A stretch of 64,000 bases of DNA from Apostichopus japonicus (GCF_037975245.1 NC_092579.1:15760178-15824177), one strand, 5' to 3'; counted from the first letter of the stretch, positions 11,601 through 60,148 are shown. Numbers and translations are program-made. Notes: generated by a model from the sequence alone, not told the origin.

Positions 11601-13158
11601 GCCCAAGACACTTCACTGATGTCTTAACGAAGGAGCACTTATCAGGGTTCAGCTTCAGACCAAACTTCCGGAGCTGCGTCATTACCTTCGTCAGCTTCTC
11701 TTCATGCTCTTCCAGCGTCTTTGAGAAGACTAGAATGTCATCTAAGTAAACAATGACATCAGTGAAAGCCATTGGACCCATGCACTTTTCCATCAAACGT
11801 TGGAATGTGGCAGGGGCATTACAGATACCTTGGGGCATTCGGTTGAACTCGTAAAATCCCAGGGGGCACCAGAAAGCAGTCTTGGACTTGTCCTCCTCCT
11901 CCATCTCGATCTGGTAATACCCCGATTTTAGGTCAAGGGAAGAGAACCAAGCAGCACCTGTAAGGGCATGAAAAGTATCTTCTATTTTAGGAATACTATA
12001 CTGATCCTTCACTGTCCGGGAGTTCAGCAAACGATAGTCGACAGTGAGGCGCAAATCTCCATTCTTTTTGCGGACCAGAACTATAGGTGAGGCATAAGGG
12101 CTGGACGACTCCCTAATAATTTGCTTACTCAATAAGTCCTGTATGTGGTTTCTTGCATCCTCAAAGTCGGCTGGGGAAATGCGTCTGCTCTTTTGCCGGA
12201 AAGGGGTGGGGTTAGTTAACTTAATGTCATGCTTCACCTCAGAGGTACGACCAATGTCCAGGTCATCAGTGGAAAACACGTCAGCGTAGCTGCTCAGTAG
12301 CTGGCTCATCCTGTCGCGCCATTCCAGTGAGATTGGGGAATCCTCTAAGGTGAAACAAGACAATGTATCTTTACTTGAAATGTCTGCATTTATGTTTGAG
12401 CTAAGTGCAAGGTTGGTGTGGGGGTTATCGGGTCCAAGTGGGTGGAGAGAACCAGGTACGTACATCTGGCCTATTAAACACCTACCTTGCAGTCTGATTG
12501 CTCTTTTCGTCGTGTTCTTCAGAGGCACATTCAGTTGGACAGTCCCGTCTGATGGGAGGGAGGCTAGTAGGGGGTCGATAATTATCCCCTTCCTGAGGGA
12601 AGCGTGGGCTTCAACCAACACAGTCACCTGCCTGCCCAAGGAGCTCCTGGCACTACACTTGGCTTCTACAGTACACCCTGCGGGCACCACCACTGCTTGC
12701 TGAAGAAGTCGTAGGGGTCCTAGTTGGCCATCTCTGCGACACTTGGCATGTGACGCGGCTAACTTATAGGCCTTGGCCCACTTCCTGCTAACCCCTAACA
12801 TTTGAACAAACCTCTTTCCTGCCTTCCTCCGGCAGTCCTCTAGCAAAGTGTAGAGAAGCCTAGTGTTTGTGCCTATCAGAAGTGGTATACATGAATTAGA
12901 CTTGGACTCTGGTAATACCAAGGCTAGGGTCCTTACCTTTTTCCGGGTCCCTGCATCACCTGCCACAGCGGAGAGGTTCACCTCTATATACCCTAAGTAG
13001 GGCACATCGTATCCTCCAGCTCCATTGAGACCTAATTCAGCAAGAGGCCTCAGCCCCCTGTGTGAGAGGTGTGCATAATAAAAGGTATCCGAGACACATG
13101 TGACCTGTGACCCTGTGTCCAACAGTCCCAGGCAGACCTTCCCATCCAGGCATACCAT
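8653..13158 (-). CDS. Retrotransposon Pol polyprotein (protease-RT-RNase H-integrase)
   Basis: A single open frame of 1,501 codons from its first Met; the open frame continues upstream across the gag stop, so this Met is unlikely to be the real start. An aspartic protease active site DTGS is at residues 14-17. The reverse transcriptase spans about 330-520 with YLDD at 471-474. RNase H starts near 640 (HTDAS at 646-650). The integrase has an HHCC zinc module (H949, H954, C984, C987) and a D,D-35-E core at D1015, D1074 and E1110. A basic module after the core (approx. 1210-1290) resembles the GPY/F region, followed by a long proline- and acid-rich tail not seen in most gypsy Pols. All catalytic residues I can check are present. 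Pol lies in the -1 frame relative to gag and is probably made as a Gag-Pol fusion by ribosomal frameshifting (see 13272-13314). Confidence 0.96.
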   Translation of the reverse strand: MVCLDGKVCLGLLDTGSQVTCVSDTFYYAHLSHRGLRPLAELGLNGAGGYDVPYLGYIEVNLSAVAGDAGTRKKVRTLALVLPESKSNSCIPLLIGTNTRLLYTLLEDCRRKAGKRFVQMLGVSRKWAKAYKLAASHAKCRRDGQLGPLRLLQQAVVVPAGCTVEAKCSARSSLGRQVTVLVEAHASLRKGIIIDPLLASLPSDGTVQLNVPLKNTTKRAIRLQGRCLIGQMYVPGSLHPLGPDNPHTNLALSSNINADISSKDTLSCFTLEDSPISLEWRDRMSQLLSSYADVFSTDDLDIGRTSEVKHDIKLTNPTPFRQKSRRISPADFEDARNHIQDLLSKQIIRESSSPYASPIVLVRKKNGDLRLTVDYRLLNSRTVKDQYSIPKIEDTFHALTGAAWFSSLDLKSGYYQIEMEEEDKSKTAFWCPLGFYEFNRMPQGICNAPATFQRLMEKCMGPMAFTDVIVYLDDILVFSKTLEEHEEKLTKVMTQLRKFGLKLNPDKCSFVKTSVKCLGHVISKEGVQTDPDKVAAVRTWPRPQNVRELKSFLGFAGYYRRFIQNYSKIAKPMNELSTLYEPVRKKRRGAGSGRSSNQLGYRPSPDTPFGDNWTRECQVAFETLVEKLTTAPTLHFANFEEPFVLHTDASTIGLGAALYQEHDGKLKPVAYASRGLSKSEMNYPAHKLEFLALKWSVTTKFSDFLYGNHFLVVTDNNPLTYVLTTAKLDATSHRWLAALSNYNFDLKYQPGKYNQDADALSRRPQAPPIEDDEYLDFQRQRQEMRKRFLDGAPGDLNGACVNQLSSSGGGTRLVRSGVIQALCSSQAEGSRALVETVTDCPEAIPEPLTNPPPSGQQSLPGMSPVDWSRLQQGDPSIKPVWTAVRSKVRPPPGKVDLLDKETHLLLRQWDKLVLREGVLHREIKDPYGESKFQLVLPNSYRDLALKGLHQDMGHPGVDRTTDLVRSRFYWPKMQAFIEDKCRRCEQCVRRKARAPLAAPLMSIPTTRPLELLCMDFLKIEPDARDTRNVLVLTDHFTRYAFAIPTRDQKATTVAKALWENVFVNYGLPERLHSDQGRDFESRVIKELCHTLGIRKSRTTPYHPQGNGQCERFNQTLLGLLGTLEEEKKEHWRSHVAPLVHAYNCTRNDATGESPYFLMFGREPLLPIDLALGVAPNADTPTSHRGYVQRLKDRLQKAHRLATERADKRSAANKRRYDAKVREQTILPGDRVLVKNVRPRGGRKLANRWEDQIYVVVEQCGEDMPVYRVKPEVGTGPVRTLHRNLLLPCQFDPAPVPDPPQDEVPKVRRRPRRRPRVQAVEMTNSDSTDIEDFHGNYYDGVAMYQPHESDKEQESVLDEHPLDTDDGQQVGRETKEAQQDNAQDVEEQVLPMQDLPPPSPEMLDHPETVMPPEEPPEPPLPVEAPMCGVPRRRPARNPAPIPRLTYSDLGRQDVASLELTAPPREPMESTGPSALIALMQQQMNLNQHHAQMLQSLIGNEAK

Positions 13159-13259
13159 TGTGGTGGGGGAATTTCCTACTAACCCATTAGGGATCCCTGG
13201 AGGGGAACCCTTACCACTCTCCTTACTCTGGGTACCGCCTTGTGTAGTTTGGGAGCCTA

Positions 13260-14486
13260 TTAATGCTGTTGGGGCGCCGGAATGCTCCCTTGAGGACGCC
13301 CTCCAGCGTTTCCCGACGACTGCTGAAATCGGTCGAACAACCGTTTCTGCACCAGCTCGGGGTTAGATGCACCCCGGCACTCACGCAACATGTGCCCCCT
13401 TTCCCCACAACGGTAGCAAACTATACCTTTCTTTTGGGGTGCCCCTTGTCCCCTGCTCATCTTGGCCTGACCCTGCTGCAACTGCTGGATTGCCTCTCTT
13501 AACTGCTCGATGGTCTCTCGCAAGTTGAAGTCGTCATCAGTTGGGGCCTTAGACGGCAAATGGGTGTCTGGTACCTTACTAACCTGAGAGGGGGTTTGAA
13601 GGGACTTTATCTGGGCTTTAAGTTCACCCAGCTCCTGTTGAATTGATGGAGGGGATTCCCCCTCAGCCTGCTGTATAGTATTGGCTGCAGCTTTCTTGGG
13701 CCTGGCATAGTTGCGGCGACGGGAACGCTGCTCCTCCGCGGCTTCTTCCAGCCTCACTTCCCTTAATAGGCCTATTAAGTCGGGGGGTGTGTCCCTCCTC
13801 TGCCTCAATTGAAGTGCAACTACTAGTGGTTCGCTGAAAATGCAGCCTCGGACAAACTGGGAGAGTCTCAGCCTGTCTGTGTCTCCATATGGGACGCCAC
13901 CAAATTGCACTGCTTGGTCCAGGCGGTCCTCCAACCGGGCCAGGTACTCCGATGGCTTCTCTCCTGCCTCTTGGTACGTGTCCCTGAACAAAGACAGAAG
14001 ATCTTCAACCTCGCAGGCCACGCCAAAAGCCTCCCCTAGCTGGCTAAGTAGCTCCTCAGCACTGGTACAAGGCCCCAGAGTTTGGGCTGCCTTCCTATAG
14101 ATGCTGAGCGCAGGGGGCGCAAGACTCTCAGCTAGCCGGGACCTCTTGTCGCCCTCTGAGAGCCCGGGATCCTCCACCATCTGCTGGGCATGCTGCACCC
14201 AGCTACTAAAAGGTAATTCCCCATTGGGGAGGGGGTACTTACCTGAGAAAGTCCGGAGTCGCCTGTAGCTACCCCCATGTCCTGTGTTCACCTTCTCTAT
14301 CTTGTGGATATGCTCCACTACCTCCCGTTGTACAAAGTCTGGGACGTCTAACACTTTAAGGTCCGCACGGGTCTTATTGTGTTCCTTAAGAAACTGCTCT
14401 AATTTTTCAGAGAATTCCTCGTCCCCCAGGGTCGACTCACCCCCTTCTGGCTTGTGTGACTCGTTATCACACATAATTGTCAGCAA
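13260..14486 (-). CDS. Retrotransposon Gag (PNMA-like capsid, zinc knuckle)
   Basis: 408 codons. Residues ~75-215 resemble the PNMA family of domesticated gypsy Gag proteins: a YRRLRTFSG motif, then PLPNGELPFSSWVQHA, an ESLAPPALSIYRKA helix and a conserved FRDTYQ region. Residues 357-370 form a CX2CX4HX4C nucleic-acid-binding zinc knuckle (C357, C360, H365, C370). A basic linker (RRRNYARPKK, ~256-265) and a glutamine-rich coiled segment lie between. Gag should assemble the particle around the element RNA. Two in-frame Mets open the frame (residues 1 and 5); I cannot choose between them. The stop lies about 45 nt beyond the slippery site. Confidence 0.93.
   Translation of the reverse strand: MLTIMCDNESHKPEGGESTLGDEEFSEKLEQFLKEHNKTRADLKVLDVPDFVQREVVEHIHKIEKVNTGHGGSYRRLRTFSGKYPLPNGELPFSSWVQHAQQMVEDPGLSEGDKRSRLAESLAPPALSIYRKAAQTLGPCTSAEELLSQLGEAFGVACEVEDLLSLFRDTYQEAGEKPSEYLARLEDRLDQAVQFGGVPYGDTDRLRLSQFVRGCIFSEPLVVALQLRQRRDTPPDLIGLLREVRLEEAAEEQRSRRRNYARPKKAAANTIQQAEGESPPSIQQELGELKAQIKSLQTPSQVSKVPDTHLPSKAPTDDDFNLRETIEQLREAIQQLQQGQAKMSRGQGAPQKKGIVCYRCGERGHMLRECRGASNPELVQKRLFDRFQQSSGNAGGRPQGSIPAPQQH
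13272..13314 (-). promoter_or_regulatory. Probable -1 programmed ribosomal frameshift signal
   Basis: On the minus strand the heptamer GGGAAAC (13314-13308) is phased so that gag reads G GGA AAC, the X XXY YYZ pattern of -1 slippery sites. After a 6-nt spacer a GGGCG/CGCCC stem forms (13301-13297 with 13276-13272, 20-nt loop). The pol frame is open throughout this region and is exactly -1 to gag. Known for many retroelements: slip plus stem lets a minority of ribosomes enter pol. Activity here is inferred, and a pseudoknot is possible. Confidence 0.75.
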
Positions 14487-14940
14487 AAGGGAAAAAACAG
14501 GAAAAATTTAGTAAATGAAATTACCACCAGTTGACAGCACCACCAGAAAAGGGGGGTAAAACTTGCCTAAAATCTCCCTATAGTACTCACAGGGTTGCAA
14601 TCTCTCAGCTCTTTGTGAAACTTAATGGCCTAACTCTAGCTAGATCCCCCAAAATACCTTCAGTAATAGGCAGATCCCAGTTGTACCACTCATTCACCGT
14701 CCGCTGCAGCAGAAGCAAACCCTGTCTACAAATACAAAAGAGGCAAGCGACAAAAATTCATTAAAATAATTCCAAATAACAGCTCTTAAAGTCTACACTA
14801 AGCATTAACATACTTGAGGACATCTGTTCCTTTACAACTGACAAATTACAACATCTAAACAACAATGAAGCCTATACCACCACAAAATAGAAGGTTATTC
14901 ACTTTATTAATTAACTTAAACATTAATTATGTAAACAACT

Positions 14941-14956
14941 CCACGTGTGGGCGCCA
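14941..14956 (-). other. tRNA primer-binding site
   Basis: On the minus strand, six bases after the GTTACA end of the 5' LTR, the sequence reads TGGCGCCCACACGTGG. The leading TGG complements a tRNA 3' CCA, and TGGCGCCC would pair with a tRNA ending GGGCGCCA. I cannot name the tRNA with confidence. Confidence 0.75.
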
Positions 14957-14962
14957 AATTTC

Positions 14963-17067
14963 TGTAACAACCACTCGCAGGATACATAAGATCAAGGAGC
15001 GGCGGGGGTCGACTGTCTACAACCTTTAGGTGTATAGGCGCATAACATAATAAACATAAAAATAATGATTCAGAGACCATTCCTGTGGGCATTAAGTACT
15101 TCTGTATTCACTACAAGGGAAACGGTCCCATGGTTTGTTCTAAACGCAAGTATTTGACTGACCTCAACTTAGTCAGGTTACAATGTGGTTTTCTCTTATA
15201 CTTAAAGTCTCTATCAGGACTACAAACCACTAGATATACACTTAATTAATTAATTAATTAATATGACAAAGTAAACTCGGCCATAACACTGTCTTTCCGA
15301 TCCAGCGTCTTAAACCATACAAGTTGTCATCGGGATGGAGTAGACCCTTCCCCTAGGCACTTTGACAAAACCAGCGTCTATACGACCCACCGGCGTCTAG
15401 GGCTTGACCAACGTCTAACCACTCAAGGCCATCAATAGAGTATATCGAATAAATCTAGCAAAGACCTGTTTGATCCAAAAGATCACAACAGTAAATATAA
15501 ATGGTCTTCTTGGTAACAGGGCATGCCTCCCTCACAGAAGTCAGTGAATGAGTGTGCATGAAATACTTGTAAACCCAATTTTTAAAGGAAATATGTATAC
15601 AAAGGGGCAAATATAAAATAAGCAAGGTCAGTAAAACAAGTAAAAATAAATGAAGTAATTGGCTACAGCACTAGCTATACTACATAAGTACATACACTGT
15701 ACCAGTATCCCTTGAAGCCTTCAACCCATAAATCAGTCATCTGTACACACAGAATACACTAGGGAATACCACAGGTGGAACAAATATCATAGCCTAACTA
15801 CATGCTGTTTCTGGTCACATTCAATGAATGGGGATATTATGAAACCTGTTCTAACAAAAGTGCTAGACAGTGTACTAATTGGGGACTTATCTAGAATGGC
15901 AATTAAATGAAAAGGGCTTACAATAATAATTAACACTATGAACACATGGGTAAAGCACAGATTCATGAAGCACCGATGTAAATACAGATAACCAATAATT
16001 TGTAAATAACCCAGTTCAGCATACCACGTTTCGAATGAAAAGTGTAAGGTCACCAAAGGTGCATCCTAACCTATTAGTCATAAAACTGACAGTTACCACA
16101 TAAAATTATAATGCTTAGGCAGTCCTCTCAACTTGTGCTACTGCCTTCTATATCACAGTAGGTGATATATGATACAATTCCAGCCTATAATGTACCACAC
16201 AATATCAACATGGGGTTGTAAATTAAACATAATACTAAACATGAATAGAATAACATATTACTGCTGAAGACACATTTTAATCTGTTTACCAGCACTCCAA
16301 GTTGTGTAATAGCTTAATACCTTATAAGCAAACTACATATGTCAGTCTCACTGAAAGCGGCACTTAGGCTTATATGAATGAATATACATGCACATGTCTA
16401 TAGAAAAATGCAACATTCAAATGGTAAGACACTGTGAAGGTATCTTAATTACTCTAAGTCCTAAGTTTGACACAATTGTAAATAATCAAATGACGCTTAC
16501 CTGTTTGATCCAAAAGATCACAACAGTAAATATAAATGGTCTTCTTGGTAACAGGGCATGCCTCCCTCACAGAAGTCAGTGAATGAGTGGTCCATCACTG
16601 CCGTCCGGAGCTTTTTAATACAATTAATTCTTAACTAATTGTTTGATAGGAGGATGTGGTCATCCCTCCTTAGACAAAGAAACCCCTTGGAGGTAAAATA
16701 TCTTTTACTCCCCAAAGTAACATAATGCACCCGTTACCCAAAGAGCCATGAGACTATCCCCCACATACTTCCTGCATAAAACAAAGATTTACATTAAATA
16801 CCATCCAATGATCTAGTACTGTCTGTCAACCAGTGGTAACAAACCTCAGAAGTCACGAAGAGTGGACACATAATTTAAGTAACTGACAATTAGAAACTGG
16901 CACAAACACAATAGTTGCTTGTTTCTGGGAAGGGATGAGTCAACCCTTGAAACTTAGAAATACTCTAAAAAATGGTGTAGCTGGGAAAGGGATGACTATA
17001 TACAAGGGAACATGTGGCAAAGTAATGGGGCTGTGCAACAGGAGGGGTAAACTAGTAGCCTGCTACA
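14963..17067 (-). repeat. 5' LTR (right, 2,105 bp)
   Basis: Upstream LTR of the element on its coding strand, carrying its presumed promoter. It is identical by eye to the left LTR apart from lacking the extra 41-bp unit. It has the same 91-bp direct repeats, at 15464-15554 and 16499-16589. Terminal TG..CA dinucleotides and the adjoining CGTC duplication define its ends. Confidence 0.93.
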
Positions 17068-17071
17068 CGTC
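17068..17071. other. Target-site duplication, right copy (CGTC)
   Basis: Matches 6411-6414 exactly. Together the two copies fix the element's outer boundaries and indicate insertion by transposition rather than recombination. Confidence 0.8.
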
Positions 17072-20000
17072 GTTTTGGGTTTAACGTTGACACGACGTCC
17101 GATTTGCATGCATTTTGCTGGGGGTTTGTGCTTGTGCTTTCTAACACGGTGTCGATAATTTCTCGCATTTTTTTTTGGGGGTGCGCTGCGTCGGATACCC
17201 ATCTGTAGGGGTACCCTTCATCTCTACCGTGGGGAGAGGTTTGCTGAAAAAAAATTGATATTTATCATGACCTACGAGTGAAGTCGTCTTTGATATCCAG
17301 CTGACGATGGAAAAGAAACTTAACCATTATTTATATTGTTTACCTGATGAATTATCACAGATGTTCCTTTCTTCATTTCATATTGTATCATGGTGTAAAA
17401 TTAAAACATTTTTCTACCATCTGTTTCTAACTTTACTCAACACGGAACAATATCTAAGCATAGATGGTCATTATTCTGACACTACTGTTCTTTTCACGAA
17501 ATTGTACGTCAAGGAATTAACAACATACCTTTTCCTATATTTTAAAATTCTTTCTGATCATCACAATTGTGAAGCCTCAAAAAAAAAATGCCAAACAAAG
17601 AGGAAGAGAGTGAGAAAACTGTCACGAAGCATCCTTTGTTTTTGTTTACTCTGTGAAAGAAAATGTTTAGTATTTTGTTTACCAAAACCATTTGTGGACT
17701 TTTTACTTTGATTTACTTTATGGATCCTTGAAATCGTTTGTTTTGTTAACCAAATGTTTTCTAATATTGTGATTGCTTCTTAATTTTAAAACAAAAGAAT
17801 GATTTTGTTGATACCTATGCATCAGAAATTAACCAGCTCTCCCCCTACCCCAAGAATCTGTTGATGTGTTTGTACCGTGCATTTTTTTATATTTTTTAGA
17901 GACTATAATTTTGCTCACGGTAGAAATGATTTCGTTTGGGATTCCTTTTGCCTGTTCATGGAGATATTAACACCGCTGCTAGTAATTAACATTTTCTTTT
18001 CATATTGTTTTTTGGGGTTGAACATGATTCTTTAGACTGATATTATTAACTCATGATATATCATTTCACAACTTTTTGGAGGATGAATCATGAAATAGTA
18101 CGGTACATTAGTCATCATCATTGGTGTATTGTTCTTTTTTTTTTCTGTTTTCTTCTCATCCTACCATAACTGCCATTTCACACGCCCGCCTCTTGACTGC
18201 AGAGTCACGGTAGCTTGAACAGGAATGTAGTCGTAAGTACCGAAGCACTCGAAACATTGGACATACACCGCCATGCACAGACGCAGTTTAAATTCAATAA
18301 ATATAACCATCACAAAAAATAACAATTGCATGAAACACTCGCACTCTAAATTTCCAAAGTTTTCTCCAAAAATTGTTTGACTTTATTCCAATTCCATTTT
18401 TGTGGCGTTGGTCACGAAAAAAAAATATATTTGCAGTGAAATCAGTTTTTACTCTTATTGGAACGAAAAAAGATGGATGGAATGTGTGGTAAATGGAGAA
18501 TAGGTCTCTATGAAAGTAAAGCTTAGGAAGGGCAGACCAAAATGTGAAGATTGAGAACTGTGAAAGCAACTAGCTATTGGCCAATGGAAACAATGTGGTA
18601 AGTTTAAGAGGGGGGGGGGGGGGGAAGGGTTGGTAGAGGTACAAGGAGACTAGCTAAAATGATGCAACAGCAAATTGATACTTGATGGTTGAAGGAAATC
18701 TTTGCAATCCATGACAGAGGTAAAGTATTTTCTTGATTTTAAGGTCAGGTAACTGTGAAGGGTCAGATGATGGTGGAAGAGTTTGGGGGTGGGGAGGGGG
18801 GGTGTGGTGGCATTATTGGACAAAGAGTGAGCCACTGAGACCAGTCAAAGAAATTTGTATGGTTCACATGACATCTATATTGTGTTGATGGGTCTTTTTC
18901 GTGGATGAATGATAAAGATGGTAGTTTGAATGGAGAATAAGTTTATATTCGACAAGGTGATTTAGATTTCATGTGATCACATTTAGTTATAGCCACACTA
19001 AGAGCAACTTGAAACATACAACACAATTTATAAATAGTACATCAAGACAAAGGACTATATGAACATACGAATCATTCTCTTGAAATATGGAAAGTTGCTG
19101 GGGTGTGGGATGGTGACGATGGGAGGTGAGGGCATGTATTGGGCGACAGGGACAAGGGTTTGGGGCAAAGTAGGATACAGCTTTATATGTAAACCCAGTA
19201 TTTGAGATTGTTCAGTACCAGCTATGCATGCCGCCTGTATCGGTGTATGTCCAGTGTTTGCTACCCATTAATGTAACCATTAGTGTAACCAGAATTCTAT
19301 GGTTGAAGGTATATTCAACCAAGCTTAGATTCCACTAATATATTAACCTCACATGTATATAAATATATAACCTGAATGATCATCATGTGAATGTATATTA
19401 TAATACATTTATTGATCTGTCGCTTTCGTAACCCGATCATGCTTACATCTAACCTATATCAAATATAATATATAGGTTAATAATATGATCTGCATACATA
19501 CATATATACATATATATATGCTCCTATATTAGTACAGGTATTATAATGTTCATTATGGTAAGTAACTCGGCCAGCTGTTTATATATATAAATAAAAAGGT
19601 GTCTTCGAAACGGACATCAGAAATACATTTTGGGTAGAGTCTCTTTCAAAGATAAAATATCAAATGTTTGATGAAAAGAAGTTGGCAAGTGCTGCCACTT
19701 TCCCTCTTTCTCTCTTATCGTTTATTTGTGATGTCCTTTTCTGGGTCACCAAGTGATATTTTGCTCGATTTTTGTGGATGAGTTTTAAATTGAGAGAGGT
19801 ACTGAATGTTGACATGAAGTCATGGTGAGTGCAATTGTGATTATTAAAAGGTATAATATAATTTTGTTTTCATAGAACTTGTGATAATTCACCCTCAGAT
19901 TGTGGACTTGGTTATAAATTCTCTTTCATGATTCACTCAAAGTATTCCCAAAGTGGGCTTCTCCAAAATAGTCTATCATTATTAATCCCTTTTACAGGAA

Positions 20001-20779
20001 GCTGTTACCTCCCGACCTACCTACCTACCTACTATGAATTACTGCATATTATACTAAATATCCCCCAAAAAAGAAAATTTCAGATTAATCATTGAGTAGC
20101 TTGCATTAATTAGTAAGTTTCGAAACTAACCATTGACCAGATTTAAAATCAATGAAAAAGCTGTAGACTTGGGGGATTCCCCGCGACTGCGGAAACGTTT
20201 TAAACTGAAACACTGAAGCATAGTGAAACAGTAGGATGAGTTGTGTTTAGACGACAAAAGGGACTGAACAAATAGCTGACTTATTTAGATAGTAGACAAA
20301 CCTAGATGCAATGTTTGCAAAAGTACAGCTGGCATCTTTCACTTTTCCTGTGACCTCAAGTAGAAACAAAAAATGTTTTATTTTTATTTTATTTTTTTTG
20401 GGGGGGGGGGGCAGGGAAGGTCCTTAGAACAAGCAGTTTCTTTAAGAGTTTCTCTTTAGTTTGAAGTGTTTATGCAAAGTCTGCAGAGACAATGCATACT
20501 GCAAAGACAATGCATAATGCAGTGTTTATGCAGAGACAATGCCATACAAAATGATGTACTCAAGGATAATCACATTGTTGGAAAGCTCAGAGGAGAATAA
20601 TAGAGAATATCTATTGGCATTTAAAGCAGGGTAGAATTTGATTGTCATTAAATCCACCAAGGACTAATAACTACTCATTTTAGCTAGTGGCATATTTGGC
20701 TGATGCTTTGGGTATTACCAGGTCCAGTATGGGATATTTCATTGTCATTCAATGGTTTCCTGTATATATCTTATAATGT

Positions 20780-20810
20780 CACCAGGGAGCTGTTACAGTT
20801 CTCCCTGGTG
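20780..20810. repeat. Inverted repeat (10-bp arms)
   Basis: CACCAGGGAG and CTCCCTGGTG are perfect reverse complements separated by 11 nt; inside, CTG/CAG can extend the stem with a 2-nt bulge. The CAGGGAGCT word recurs in the hairpins 350 bp downstream. Confidence 0.7.
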
Positions 20811-21102
20811 TGGTAGACCTTATCTACCCTGTATTAATAGTTCACTGCCTATAACTCAAAACTTAGACAATGTATCTGATTCATTGTTGCAGATCCATAA
20901 ACTAACAACTATGTCCTTACCTGAGGTCAGGGTTGTGAGATGAAAACACTGCTATGTTTTGTAGTGGTGTTTGTTATCAGTAGCAGGCCCTTCTTCCACC
21001 ATGAATTAATTAATCATTTCTGCCTCAGCAGCAGTAGTGGTATGTGGTAACCAGCATAATTGTGGTTTAGATCCAGATAGTGTATGTGTAAGTAGCAAGA
21101 GC

Positions 21103-21185
21103 AGAGAGTTGTTATGTTCCATAACAACTCTCTGGTATGAGCAGGGAGCTATAAACAGTTTATAGCTCCATGGTATGAGCAGGGA
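21103..21185. repeat. Tandem short-loop hairpins with a shared spacer
   Basis: A 14-bp perfect stem (21103-21116 with 21120-21133, 3-nt loop) is followed by TGGTATGAGCAGGGA, then a 12-bp perfect stem (21145-21156 with 21158-21169, 1-nt centre), then TGGTATGAGCAGGGA again (21171-21185). The units have a ~38-bp period and similar outlines, but the stems differ in sequence while each stays self-complementary. A weaker third hairpin (GGAAG/CTTCC) follows. Function unknown. Confidence 0.75.
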
Positions 21186-22247
21186 AGCTACTTCCAGGTG
21201 GCTCTGCCAACTGTCACTTTGAGGATTAACTTTGAGATATATGTCTTCTTTCTACTCTTGTAGACTTCAACTTAACAAGAAATATGGAAGAAAAGAAAAA
21301 AAAAAGATATAAAAAAGCTTAAAAAAAAGATATAAAAAAGAGAGTAACTTGATTTTACATTAGTTACTGATCAACTGAGTAAAGGTGCCTCAGAAAAATT
21401 GATGCTTAGTCTGCTCTTGACATTTAAGACTCCATTTTATAGGTAAACACAAAGAACGTGAAATGCAATTTGATTTTGAAAACAAGTTGATTTGAATGGC
21501 AAAAATAATTTTTTTGGGGGGTTATAGTAATTGTACACACATACACACACACATACATACATACATACATTCATACATACAAGAAAAACCTAAAGTAATG
21601 CTTGTTAAACGCACATATCATGTGATGGAGAAATGGTACTTTGAGTGAAATATGATGGTGACTTGGTAGTTGGTACACAGATAACCACTTTAAAATTAGA
21701 AAGCAAGTGGTAAGCAGGCTGTAGAAGTTTATTATAACATAATTGGAAATTTCCCCCAAAAATTATGTTCATAAATTTAAAAGAAATATATTTTTTTTAA
21801 ATAAAACGGTCAGCTATAGTCTTATCATTTAGACTTCATAAGGTTTTGGTTCGACAGGTTTGGTATAGTATTAAACATATCTAGAGATTTAAACTTGTGT
21901 GGTGGCAATTACAGTTTATCTTCGTGGATGAACGATTGCTCAACCTAGCAAACATGTTTAAAGATGTTTAGGTTGATTTAAAATCCAGGTAAGTGAGATA
22001 GATTGTACAGGGTGTGTTGAAGAATGTGAAAGTCTGATGTGTGGAAGTTAGGACATGATCATTTGAATAACTTTTTTTAAATTTCAACCTTTAACTGTGA
22101 ACCAATGCATGTCTTTTAATAACACTAACAAACTTAACACAATGGCATATTCTCATTTTTGCAATGCACTTCGGTGACGGTAAAATAACTGTTTCAATGC
22201 TGGTATTAAACTTCCCGATTTTTATTTTTCCCTTGGGAATTATTTAG

Positions 22248-60148
<37,901 letters not shown>

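Larger units (their letters stand above)
6415..17067 (-). mobile_element. Complete Ty3/gypsy-type LTR retrotransposon
   Basis: A 10.65-kb element read on the minus strand: 5' LTR (14963-17067), primer-binding site, gag, pol, polypurine tract, 3' LTR (6415-8560). Both LTRs begin TG and end CA. The 4-bp CGTC at 6411-6414 and at 17068-17071 is a target-site duplication, as expected for a gypsy integrase. Both coding frames are open from end to end. By eye the two LTRs differ essentially by one 41-bp tandem duplication near 8404-8485, present only in the left copy, so the insertion should be recent. Domain order (protease, RT, RNase H, integrase) is that of Ty3/gypsy elements, and the gag belongs to the PNMA/Arc-like capsid superfamily. 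It lies antisense to the myosin gene. I see no env-like ORF: no third frame with a signal peptide and membrane anchor between pol and the 3' LTR. Confidence 0.95.
17072..22247. other. Non-coding stretch between retrotransposon and first placed myosin exon
   Basis: No recognisable exon or protein. A 134-codon plus-strand frame (17307-17711) is AT-rich and has no family resemblance. The stretch includes long G runs (18608-18623, 20399-20412), A-rich repeats near 21290-21340, ACAT repeats near 21536-21580 and a hairpin cluster (20780-20810 and 21103-21185). It ends in the pyrimidine tract and AG acceptor of the first placed myosin exon, so its 3' end at least is intronic. Confidence 0.6.

Noticed and set aside
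8886-12703. Several plus-strand frames of 60-156 codons opposite pol
   Set aside because: Antisense shadows of the pol coding frame.
17307-17711. 134-codon plus-strand frame after the retrotransposon
   Set aside because: Low-complexity, Phe/Leu/Lys-rich from AT-rich DNA; no domain, no splice context and no recognised homology.
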